NCBI GenBank assembly: GCA_964035575.1
Contig: OZ037882.1
Location: 1,302,001 to 1,366,000 of the forward strand
Source of the DNA: Rhynchopus sp. YZ270_cl-10
Taxonomy: Eukaryota > Euglenozoa > Diplonemea > Diplonemida > Diplonemidae
DNA length: 64,000 nt
Direction: 5' to 3'
A model generated the notes under the pieces. The model saw nothing but the letters and a program-made list of their open reading frames with translations, ran no database searches and was not told the origin of the DNA. Positions 37,233-47,135 of the stretch are shown here, piece by piece. How positions within the stretch are numbered: position 1 is the first letter of the stretch; each line of letters opens with the position of its first letter. The position numbers were made by a program, and so were the translations under genes.

Positions 37233-38465
37233 ATGAGCTCAGTAGATTCTGTTCAGCAGTATTCTGTCATATCAACAGCAGGAGGCAGCATAGGAAACAC
37301 AGACTCAGACTTTGAACCCAGCGGTTGCTTCAACATCACTGACATTACAGGACCCACCAATCCAGTGGAGCGAGGATACGCATCAGTTCTGCTGAATGGC
37401 TTACAACTTATACGTTGCAACCTCCCGCTCCCAGGGAAAGAAGAAACACTCACAGTGTCAGCTAATGAAGACATAAACATCACTGGGGAAAAGGGCGGGC
37501 TTGGCCTTGACGCTCTCTTTATCACAACTCATGATCCGCTTCCTGGGAGTGCATGGAATGCAACCCTGAAATGTACCTGTGAAGGCCGTGAGGACTTTGA
37601 AGTTGATCTTGGGAACCTCGTGCAATCTCAAGATGCATCACACTCTGGCCACTACATTGCATACCACCCAACTACATTCACAGTGAAGGTTCAACACATG
37701 CCAATTGACAATGTGAAGCAAGGGTCCGCAGAGAGGCAACTTGTTAAAGAGGTCAGAGCTATTTTGGAAAACCCACGGCTGAATGTGTGCAGAGGTTCTC
37801 TGGGGTCTATTGTGCTGAGCAACAAAGCGAAGGAGAGTCCACTCTACGACAACGTTGTGGGGAAATGCTACGGTGGTGCCTGGCAGGAATTTCTCAGGGC
37901 CCATCCTGAGGACTTCTCTCTGTTCCACTATTCTGATGAGGATATTGTTGAAAATTGTCTTGCTCCACAGATAAAAAAGTCTGATGCACGTGTCTGCCTC
38001 TTTGGAACACCGCTCTCTTCAGTGCGCGAAATAGACAAGTCTAGAAGCAAAGTCCAACGTGAAGATGAGGAAAATCTTAAAAAGGCCCTGCTAGGAATGC
38101 TCTCTGAAGGCCCCATGTCCCAGAAGGAGCTGTTGCAGAAGTTGAATGGATTTGAAGTGTTCACAAACTCTCTATTCCCAAGCCACTCTCTTCTCATGCG
38201 GTTTCTCTCCAGACACGATAAAACATTTGTGTGGACAGCAGGGCCCGACCAGCCTACGCGTATTGGCCTGGCTTCTTCTGATAGAATTCTCTGCCACGAA
38301 AGTCAGAACTATATAAAACCTAGCACAAGTAGCACATCTCAGAAGCACAGCCTACCTCGTTTTCTTAATCAGCACATAGGGTTCAACATGAAGCCAACTT
38401 CTCAACAGCAGCCAGTGTACCGACATGATCCATACAGCACCGTGCCATTCTACTATTCCCAATAA
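37233..38465 (+). CDS. Protein with two possible LOTUS/OST-HTH-like winged-helix domains
   Basis: 410 residues, single exon, ATG at 37233. Residues ~1-165 match nothing I recognise and include a beta-rich part (ATLKCTCEGREDFEVDLGNL). Residues ~168-256 (EVRAILENPRLNVCRGSLGS...GAWQEFLRAHPEDFSLF...ARVCL) and ~278-347 (LKKALLGMLSEGPMSQKELL...LMRFLSRHDKTFVW) each have the helix-turn-helix-strand pattern of winged-helix domains. The first resembles OST-HTH/LOTUS modules, where a conserved Phe/Leu helix precedes a short strand. LOTUS domains bind structured RNA or RNA helicases. The C-terminus is Ser/Gln/Tyr-rich. No intron seen. The gene looks real; the domain call is tentative. Confidence 0.6.
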   Translation: MSSVDSVQQYSVISTAGGSIGNTDSDFEPSGCFNITDITGPTNPVERGYASVLLNGLQLIRCNLPLPGKEETLTVSANEDINITGEKGGLGLDALFITTHDPLPGSAWNATLKCTCEGREDFEVDLGNLVQSQDASHSGHYIAYHPTTFTVKVQHMPIDNVKQGSAERQLVKEVRAILENPRLNVCRGSLGSIVLSNKAKESPLYDNVVGKCYGGAWQEFLRAHPEDFSLFHYSDEDIVENCLAPQIKKSDARVCLFGTPLSSVREIDKSRSKVQREDEENLKKALLGMLSEGPMSQKELLQKLNGFEVFTNSLFPSHSLLMRFLSRHDKTFVWTAGPDQPTRIGLASSDRILCHESQNYIKPSTSSTSQKHSLPRFLNQHIGFNMKPTSQQQPVYRHDPYSTVPFYYSQ

Positions 38466-38982
38466 TATGTAACTACACCAGTTCCGCAAACCCAGATGAC
38501 CAGTCACCCATATGTGAACCCCTCTCCCTACCTACCCTCACATAAAAAAAAGAAGAAAAAAAAGAAAGAAATCAAATAAAGAAGGATGCAAAGAGAGAAA
38601 AAAAGAAATAAAGAGCTTGCACTGTTTCACAAAAATGAAGGAAAAAAGAAAAAAAGTGATATCTCCCCCACTCCCTCTGCTTAGACATAGTTTTTTACCT
38701 TCCCCCAGCCAAGAAACAACAACACATCACACCACAGCTCACCAGAGAACCACAACTTCATGTGTACAAGGGCAGTATACATTCACACTCTCTCGGTTTC
38801 TAGGCTTCTAGGGAAAGGTTCTAGGCACTCCCGTGGTGTTATTCACCCACAAACCCACGCAAACCCAAAAGGCATGAGGCAATGTCCTCAGAATCCTCCA
38901 CTGACCCCCCCAGTCCTCTCATTTGCAAGTCTCCACACCTCTCACCACAGGAACACCTAAGACAACACACGGGGGGGTTGTA
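38466..38982. other. Spacer between genes; A-rich then C/A-rich
   Basis: No gene seen. A-rich, low-complexity after the stop (AAAAGAAGAAAAAA), then C/A-rich with scattered octamer-like CAAACCC bits. Confidence 0.5.
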
Positions 38983-39037
38983 ATTTATGGACAGATTTTA
39001 CGGATATTCTGTCCATAAATTTGGTTCTGTCCATAAA
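38983..39037 (+). promoter_or_regulatory. 55-bp dyad module upstream of actin
   Basis: ATTTATGGACAGA, 12 nt, TCTGTCCATAAAT, 4 nt, TTCTGTCCATAAA. Identical arm lengths and spacings occur at 26589, 26946 and 42751, where they lie in a ~290-bp repeat. Here the flanks of that repeat are missing. It ends ~250 bp before the actin ATG. A regulatory role is inference. Confidence 0.5.
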
Positions 39038-39285
39038 AGCTCAATTTTTGCATTCGGAAAATTTTCCAGGATTTTGCCTTTTTTTTGGTGCACATGGTGT
39101 TTTCTCTTGGTTTTCTGGTTTCTCGCTGGGTTTGGAGGTCCCTGCTGTGTGTGTGTGGGTTGTGGCCCTGACCGTGAACCACCCACCCTACGTGGCCCAC
39201 CCCCCAAACCCCCCCACCACAAGTATATACCCACAGACTCAAACCACAGAACAACACATACCCTTAAACACGTACAAACTTCAAC

Positions 39286-40459
39286 ATGGATGATGACCAG
39301 CAAGCAATCGTCTGTGACAATGGGTCTGGGATGGTGAAGGCAGGTTTCGCAGGAGACGATGCCCCGAGGTCCGTGTTTCCGTCCATTGTTGGAAGGCCAA
39401 AGACTGCTGCAGCAATGATGGGAACGGCAAAGAAGGAAGCCTATATTGGTGACGACGCACAGTCCAAGCGTGGTATTCTGCTGATCAAGTATCCGATTGA
39501 GCATGGTATCATCACAAACTGGGATGACATGGAAAAGATCTGGCACCACACCTTCTTCAACGAGCTCCGTGTTGCACCTGAGGATCACCCTGTGCTTCTC
39601 ACAGAAGCGCCCATGAACCCAAAGGCCAACCGTGAAAAGATGACACAGATCATGTTTGAGACGTTCAACAGCCCTGCAATGTACGTTGGGATCCAGGCGG
39701 TGCTGTCCCTGTACTCGTCTGGACGCACAACAGGAATTGTTCTTGACTCAGGAGATGGTGTGACCCACACAGTTCCCATCTACGAGGGGTACTCTCTGCC
39801 ACACGCCGTGCTTCGTATTGACATGGCTGGAAGAGACATGACAGACTGGATGATTAAGCTTCTGACAGAACGTGGTAACAGCTTTGTCACCTCTGCAGAG
39901 CGCGAGATTGTGCGTGATGTGAAAGAAAAGCTCGCCTACGTTGCCTTGGTATGCATATTTTTTACAGGAAAAAGAAAACCCAAAAACCCACCAGGACTTT
40001 GACGAGGAGATGTCCCTGGCCTCGTCATCATCGTCGTTGGAAAAGGACTACGAGCTTCCCGATGGACAGGTGATCACAGTGGGCTCAGAGAGATTCCGTT
40101 GCCCTGAGGCACTCTTCAAGCCACAGTTCATTGGGCTTGAGGCAAATGGCATCCATGAGACGGTGTACAACTCCATCATGAAGTGTGACATCGATGTGCG
40201 TAAGGACTTGTACGCCAACATTGTTCTCTCAGGAGGAACTACCATGTACGAGGGGCTTGCAGACCGTCTTTCCAAGGAAGTCACAAACCTGGCACCAAAC
40301 AGCATGAAGATCAAGGTTGTTGCCCCACCGGAGAGAAAGTACTCTGTGTGGATTGGAGGGTCTATTCTCTCTTCCCTTTCCACCTTTGCGTCCATGTGGG
40401 TAAAGAAGGAGGAGTATGATGAGAGTGGCCCAGGGATTGTTCATAAGAAGTGCTTCTAG
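39286..40459 (+). CDS. Actin
   Basis: Two exons, 39286-39948 and 39995-40459, joined by a 46-nt phase-0 intron (GTATGC...CACCAG); 375 residues, the usual actin length. Clear signatures: [18 protein letters not shown] near the start, [37 protein letters not shown], and the C-terminus [13 protein letters not shown]-binding, polymerising cytoskeletal protein. It is somewhat diverged: residues ~40-55 read [20 protein letters not shown] where most actins have the DNase-loop sequence after GRPR, and [10 protein letters not shown] replaces the usual LAGRDLTDYL. It may be one of several actin paralogues. The dyad module at 38983 lies upstream. Confidence 0.95.
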
Positions 40460-41060
40460 TCATAAAAAACGACAAATGAATACAAAAAATTTAAAATAAA
40501 AAATGCAAAATAAAAATCAAGACAAAACAAAAAAACAAATACAAACTTTCGGGGTGTTGGGGATAGGGTTATTGCGAGAACTTGCCTGTAGTGTGGATTT
40601 TTTTTATTTGATTGTACTGTATATTCCGTCGTATGCGGCAAAAATTACAAATGATACAAACAAAAAAGCAAAATTTAATATATTTTTAACACAAATAAAA
40701 CCAAAATAATAAAAGGAGACATGAATACAAAAGAAAATAAGACAGCAAACAAAAAAAACACCAAAGCAGAAACAAAAGCAAAAAACAAAACCAAAAAGTG
40801 AAAAAATAAAAAAGAAACATACTATTTTCCCTGTTAAGCTTGAAACACCCATAAACCCCAACACACACTACACAGAAACAATAATACCTCTGTCCAACAC
40901 ATACTAACAATAACAGAAACTAATCTACCTCTTTCCAAGCCTCCATAGCATTCATCAATACCCTCTGCTACCTTCTCTCACAAACCTTTGCGCATAATAT
41001 ATAACATGCACAAAAGACAAGAAAACCTATACGGTTATTATAGAATATTTTCGGCAGTCT
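40460..41060. other. A-rich low-complexity spacer
   Basis: Mostly CAAAA and AAAAC runs on the plus strand; no gene, no clear motif. Confidence 0.5.
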
Positions 41061-41069
41061 ATATGTTGG

Positions 41070-41515
41070 AAACAACACTTTCTATGATGGCACTCCTACC
41101 AACCATAAGAGGCATGAGTATCAGGTATACATAGTATACACTGTATACACACCATACACTGTGTATACTTGTATACACAGCAAACACAGTACTGATCATG
41201 GCCTATATGTTCCAAACTACATGTTCTATGATGACGGCACTCCTACAAACTCACTGACCAACCATAAGAGGCATGAGTATCAGGTATACATAGTATACAC
41301 TGTATACACACCATACACTGTGTATACTTGTATACACAGCAAACACAGTACTGATCATGGCCTATATGTTCCAAACTACATGTTCTATGGTGACGGCACT
41401 CCTACAAACTCACTGACCAACCATAAGAGGCATTAGTTGCAGGTTTACACACTGTACACAGTATACACAGTATACACAGTGATGGTCATAGCCTATATGT
41501 TCTATGATGAGGACA
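41070..41515 (+). repeat. Diverged satellite copies with ~177-bp period
   Basis: Two near-identical long units (from ~41106 and ~41283) contain GACGGCACTCCTACAAACTC, ACCAACCATAAGAGGCATGA and GTATACACTGTATACACA runs; partial ones follow. Same family as the main array at 42.9-45.6 kb, same orientation. Confidence 0.85.
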
Positions 41516-41630
41516 CTCCTACAAACTCCAACCTCACTGAACTGAGCCCATACCAACCCCCTCCGCTCACTCCACCCACTCCACCCACATATTACTACAG
41601 TAACACAAAAGTGACACATATATTTTCACC

Positions 41631-42176
41631 ATGGGTAACATTACCTCTGCACTGACAACTCTCTTTGCAGGGAAGAAGAATGTGAAGATGCTGATGGTGG
41701 GGCTCGATGCTTCTGGCAAGACCACTGTGCTGTACAAGCTGAAGTTAGGGGATTTGATCACATCCATACCGACGATCGGGTTCAATGTGGAGACAGTGGA
41801 GTACAAGAACCTCAAGTTCACTATGTGGGACGTTGGTGGCCAGGACAAGCTGAGACCGCTGTGGCGCCACTACTTTGAGGGGACTGATGGCATTATATTT
41901 GTTGTTGACAGCAACGACAGGGACAGAATTTCTCTTGCACGTGATGAGCTGCACAAGCTGGCAACAGATGATGCCCTCAGTGATGCAACACTTCTTGTGC
42001 TTGCAAACAAACAGGATCTTCCAAAGGCGATGACCCCAGCTGAAATGACTGACAAACTTGGGCTGCACTCTCTAAGGCTCCGGGAGTGGTACATCCAGGG
42101 AAGTTGCGCTGCAACTGGTGAAGGTTTGTATGAAGGACTTGACTGGCTGTCATCCTCCATGAAGTCAAGAAACTAG
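41631..42176 (+). CDS. ARF1: ARF1-type small GTPase
   Basis: 181 residues, single exon. Gly2 after Met, as needed for N-myristoylation ([12 protein letters not shown]). P-loop GLDASGKTT, switch I with [12 protein letters not shown], switch [19 protein letters not shown] guanine-specificity motif, then [16 protein letters not shown]. All family signatures are present and the length is typical. ARF1 recruits coats and lipid-modifying enzymes to Golgi membranes in its GTP form. It could be a close paralogue rather than the main ARF1. A C/A-rich leader precedes it (CCACCCACTCCACCCAC). Confidence 0.95.
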   Translation: MGNITSALTTLFAGKKNVKMLMVGLDASGKTTVLYKLKLGDLITSIPTIGFNVETVEYKNLKFTMWDVGGQDKLRPLWRHYFEGTDGIIFVVDSNDRDRISLARDELHKLATDDALSDATLLVLANKQDLPKAMTPAEMTDKLGLHSLRLREWYIQGSCAATGEGLYEGLDWLSSSMKSRN

Positions 42177-42569
42177 GGTTTTTTAAAGGATATAGGGAGG
42201 AAATACAAAAACTGAGACTGGGGAGGGACGACAAGACACATCTAGCCTGTCATGTCAATGTTTTCTTCAAATACAGAGATATGAAAACAAATGCTCCAAC
42301 AAAAACAAAAAAGGAATGTTCAATCAAACCCAATGCACCCGTATTTTTGCTTTATCACTTGTCTAAAATCTATTCCTTTATTCCTTCCATAATCTTTTGC
42401 CAACATACCCACACGCCAACATCAGCTTCTACTTTCCAACATCATACTACAACATGCAAATATACAAGGTGAGGAATTCTGACCGCCCTACTTAATAGAG
42501 ACTGAGATACAGTAGTGTATCACACATGTTGGACTGGTGCACAAGGGTTCTGGGGGAACCCCACGTACT
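42177..42569. other. Spacer after ARF1; nothing recognised
   Basis: A-rich 3' region then mixed sequence; no gene. Confidence 0.45.
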
Positions 42570-42862
42570 ATGAGTTTACACAGTAATTCCCTGTGTATGA
42601 CCCTGTAAGGGTACCCACAGACCTCAGTAGGCCAAGTAAATTGATGTCTACTATGTATTTTTGGGCCCACGACCACCATACTTCGGCGCAATTGCTCCGA
42701 TGAAGCCACTACAGTAAGCCATTTGAAAACATGTTTTTGGCCATTTTGGGATTTATGGACAGAAATGTTGACAAATCTGTCCATAAATTACGTTCTGTCC
42801 ATAAAAGCCAGGATCCTGGCCAAAAATCCCTGTATTGAAAATACAGGGATTTTTGGCTTTGC
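42570..42862 (+). repeat. ~290-bp hairpin repeat, copy C
   Basis: Same layout as copies A and B, 15 kb away. Dyad module at 42751-42805; perfect 18-bp stem, 3-nt loop hairpin at 42819-42857. The satellite begins within ~20 bp of the hairpin. Confidence 0.85.
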
Positions 42863-42879
42863 TCCACACAGTGTACACA

Positions 42880-45640
42880 GAGCACTACACAGTGTACACA
42901 GTATACACAGGACAAAATATTGCTAATATATGTTAAGATTATTATTCCTATGGTGACGGCACTCCTACAAACCCACTGACCAACCATAAAAGGCAAGGGT
43001 TGCTGGTATACACAGTGTAAACAGTGTACACAGTGTACACAGTGTACACAGTGTACACAGTGTACACAGTGTACATAGTGTACACAGCATACACAGGACA
43101 AAATATTGCTAATATATGTTAAGATTATTATTCATATGGTGACAGCACTCCTACAAACCCACTGACCAACCATAAAAGGCAAGGGTTGCTGGTATACACA
43201 GTGTAAACAGTGTACACAGTGTCCACAGTGTACACAGTGTACACAGTGTACACAGTATACACAGTATACACAGTATACACAGTATACACAGTGTAAACAG
43301 TGTACACAGTGTAAACACTGTACACAGTATACACAGTATACACAGGACAAAATATTGCTAATATATGTTAAGATTATTATTCCTATGGTGACGGCACTCC
43401 TACAAACCCACTGACCAACCATAAAAGACAAGGGTTGCTGGTATACACAGTATACACAGTGTAAACAGTGTACACAGTGTAAACACTGTACACAGTATAC
43501 ACAGTATACACAGGACAAAATATTGCTAATATATGTTAAGATTATTATTCCTATGGTGACGGCACTCCTACAAACCCACTGACCAACCATAAAAGGCAAG
43601 GGTTGCTGGTATACACAGTGTAAACAGTGTACACAGTGTACACAGTGTACACAGTGTACACAGTGTACACAGTGTACACAGTGTACACAGTGTACACAGT
43701 GTACATAGTGTACACAGCATACACAGGACAAAATATTGCTAATATATGTTAAGATTATTATTCCTATGGTGATGGCACTCCTACAAACCCACTGACCAAC
43801 CATAAAAGGCAAGGGTTGCTGGAAAACACAGTATACACAGTGTAAACAGTCTACACAGTGTACACAGTGTACACAGTGTACACAGTGTAAACACAGTACA
43901 CAGTATACACAGTATACACAGGACAAAATATTGCTAATATATGTTAAGATTATTATTCCTATGGTGACGGCACTCCTACAAACCCACTGACCAACCATAA
44001 AAGGCAAGGGTTGCTGGTATACACAGTGTAAACAGTGTAAACAGTGTCCACAGTGTACACAGTGTACACATTGTACACAGTGTACACAGTGTACACAGTG
44101 TACACAGTATACACAGGACAAAATATTGCTAATATATGTTAAGATTATTATTCCTATGGTGACGGCACTCCTACAAACCCACTGACCAACCATAAAAGGC
44201 AAGGGTTGCTGGAAAACACAGTATACACAGTGTAAACAGTCTACACAGTGTACACAGTGTACACAGTGTACACAGTGTACACAGTGTACATAGTGTACAC
44301 AGCATACACAGGACAAAATATTGCTAATATATGTTAAGATTATTATTCCTATGGTGACGGCACTCCTACAAACCCACTGACCAACCATAAAAGGCAAGGG
44401 TTGCTGGTATACACAGTGTAAACAGTGTAAACAGTGTCCACAGTGTACACAGTGTACACATTGTACACAGTGTACACAGTGTACACAGTGTACACAGTAT
44501 ACACAGGACAAAATATTGCTAATATATGTTAAGATTATTATTCCTATGGTGATGGCACTCCTACAAACCCACTGACCAACCATAAAAGGCAAGGGTTGCT
44601 GGAAAACACAGTATACACAGTGTAAACAGTCTACACAGTGTACACAGTGTACACAGTGTACACAGTGTAAACACAGTACACAGTATACACAGTATACACA
44701 GGACAAAATATTGCTAATATATGTTAAGATTATTATTCCTATGGTGACGGCACTCCTACAAACCCACTGACCAACCATAAAAGGCAAGGGTTGCTGGTAT
44801 ACACAGTGTAAACAGTGTACACAGTGTACACAGTGTACACAGTGTACATAGTGTACACAGCATACACAGGACAAAATATTGCTAATATATGTTAAGATTA
44901 TTATTCCTATGGTGACGGCACTCCTACAAACCCACTGACCAACCGTAGAAGACAAGGCTTGCTGGTACACACAGTATACACAGTGTAAACAGTGTACACA
45001 GTGTACACACTATAAACACTGTACACAGTATACACAGTATACACAGGACAAAATATTGCTAATATATGTTAAGATTATTAATCGTATGGTGACGGCACTC
45101 CTACAAACCCACTGACCAACCATAAAAGGCAAGGGTTGCTGGTACACACAGTATACACAGTGTAAACAGTGTAAACAGTGTAAACAGTGTACACAGTGTA
45201 CACAGTGTACACAGTGTACACAGTGTACACAGTGTACACAGTGTACACAGTGTACACAGTGTACACACTGTACACAGTATACACAGTATACACAGGACAA
45301 AATATTGCTAATATATGTTAAGAGTATTATTCATATGGTGACGGCACTCCTACAAACCCACTGACCAACCGTAAAAGACAAGGCTTGCTGGTACACACAG
45401 TATACACAGTGTACACAGTGTACACAGTGTACACAGTGTACACAGTGTACACAGTGTACACAGTGTACACACTGTACACAGTATACACAGTATACACAGG
45501 ACAAAATATTGCTAATATATGTTAAGATTATTATTCCTATGGTGACGGCACTCCTACAAACCCACTGACCAACCGTAAAAGACAAGGCTTGCTGGTACAC
45601 ACAGTATACACAGTGTACACAGTGTACACAGTGTAAACAC
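42880..45640 (+). repeat. Main satellite array: ~14 cores of ~115 bp separated by TGTACACAG 9-mers
   Basis: Each unit has a conserved core (GACAAAATATTGCTAATATA, then GTGACGGCACTCCTACAAAC, then ACCAACCATAAAAGGCAAGG) followed by a variable number of TGTACACAG units, so unit length ranges from ~165 to ~255 bp. Some units recur as higher-order pairs. Long minus-strand frames through it encode only CVHCVHC-type repeats and are not genes. Confidence 0.95.
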
Positions 45641-45641
45641 T

Positions 45642-45825
45642 GCAAACCCGCAAACCCGCAAACCCGCAAACCCGTAAACCCGCAAACCCGCAAACCCGCA
45701 AACCCGCAAACCCGCAAACCCGCAAACCCGCAAACCCGCAAACCCGCAAACCCGTAAACCCGCAAACCCGCAAACCCGCAAACCCGCAAACCCGCAAACC
45801 CGCAAACCCGCAAACCCGTAAACCC
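45642..45825 (+). repeat. GCAAACCC array, 23 units
   Basis: Starts directly after the satellite. A few units are GTAAACCC. Followed by GCACAAGAAG as at the LINE end. Confidence 0.95.
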
Positions 45826-46038
45826 GCACAAGAAGAAAGCTCGCTAAAATGTAGGAGGCTGGTGTGGTTGTGAACAGAACTTATTTTTTATTGTCTGAAG
45901 GTTTTGCATTTTTACAAATGTGAATGCCGAAAAAATTGAATAGAAAAATGAATTAAACTTGGCTCACCCCTCATTTCTCTTTTCATAGCACTTTTGTACT
46001 CACACACCAAAAACAGGTGAACTATTTCTCAAAAAACT

Positions 46039-46603
46039 ATGAACACCATGAAGATTAAGCGGAAGCCAGTGCCCTTTGTGCAGAAGAAAGATGCACCAAG
46101 CATGTTGGCGGTGTTCAATGTGCAGGATCAAGCTCCTCATGAGAATGAGGAATTGCCACCAATTCCAGTGTGCTCCCAGAAGAAGGAGACAGTACTAACG
46201 AAGGTACAGGAGCAAGGCGTTAAAACAGAGGAGCAAACTCAGAAGGACTCTGTGCTTCCGTCAGAACAGGCCGCAGCATTGGAAATTCCTGTTTCTGCAG
46301 AAAGCTTTTCCTCAGTGACTGAAGAGCTGAAAGAGGTGAAACAGACTGTCTCAGATCTCAAGAAACAGCTGAACGAAGTGTTCCTTCTGTGTCAGGACAT
46401 GAAAAAGGTATGTATCAACTTTTCAAGTATCACTTTCAACAACTCAAACTCAACAGGAGCTAGACAGAAAGAGAAAGCGCGAAGCAGCAGAAGACGAAAA
46501 AATAGCAAAGACGTGTTATGCTCACGAATGCTCTAGTACTTGGAGGGGAAGGGAATTTCAACACAAAGGTGCTCTTTTCCAGCACAATAAAGCACATCAT
46601 TAG
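46039..46603 (+). CDS. Small coiled-coil protein with possible C-terminal zinc-binding motif, one intron
   Basis: Exon 1 46039-46407, intron 46408-46456 (49 nt, GTATGT...CAACAG, phase 0), exon 2 46457-46603; 171 residues. The N-terminus has a Lys/Pro-rich stretch (IKRKPVPFVQKKDAP); the middle is acidic. A coiled coil (VTEELKEVKQTVSDLKKQLN) continues over the splice to KKELDRKRKREAAEDE. The spliced end, CYAHECSSTWRGREFQ then HKGALFQHNKAHH, places two Cys and several His at zinc-ligand-like spacing; unspliced translation destroys this, which supports the intron. It lies ~0.5 kb upstream of Helitron B in the same direction. Function unknown. Confidence 0.6.
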
Positions 46604-47135
46604 AGAATAATTTTTTTTTTTTCGTTTGGGGGTATTTCTTATCGCAGAGAATGTGCAAATTACTTCTTCCTGCGCAAAAATATGGGTTCCCCTTTTTTTA
46701 ATGCACATGCAGATTGGTTTTAATTTTTGTCAAAATTTTCAAGATCATTTTTTAATTATTTTTTTTTGAAAACTTAGTTGTGAGACTTTTTTATTTTCCT
46801 TCTTGAAAACTCAAAACTTTCTCCCACCCACCATTTTATATTTTCTACAATACAATTTCTAGCAATTTATCACAACTATTCAAAACTAACATAACAGTGG
46901 TCTGGGTACTTTACTTTTTGCAAAAAAAAAAATGAAAAGACAACGAAAGCGAGGAAAGATCTGATGATGGGCACACTAATAAGAAGGCTAATACAAAGAC
47001 AACATAAGCTGAAGAGGGAAACACTTCCCCAAAACGAAAGAGAGTTTAATGAGAATTAATATTTCTATTCACATTGTTTCCCAGATTCCTTCTTTCTTCA
47101 CATACATTAGCATAGGAACACATGGCATAAATAAT
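46604..47135. other. Spacer before Helitron B with a decayed copy of its start
   Basis: At 46932-47045 the sequence ATGAAAAGACAACG followed by GATGGGCACACTAATAAGAA resembles the Helitron B start region (47136-47220), with early stops. A partial duplication. Confidence 0.5.

Noticed and set aside
43132-44970. Minus-strand frame of 612 codons with CVHCVHC repeats, zinc-finger-like at first sight
   Set aside because: It is the satellite; Cys/His come from GTGTACACA units.
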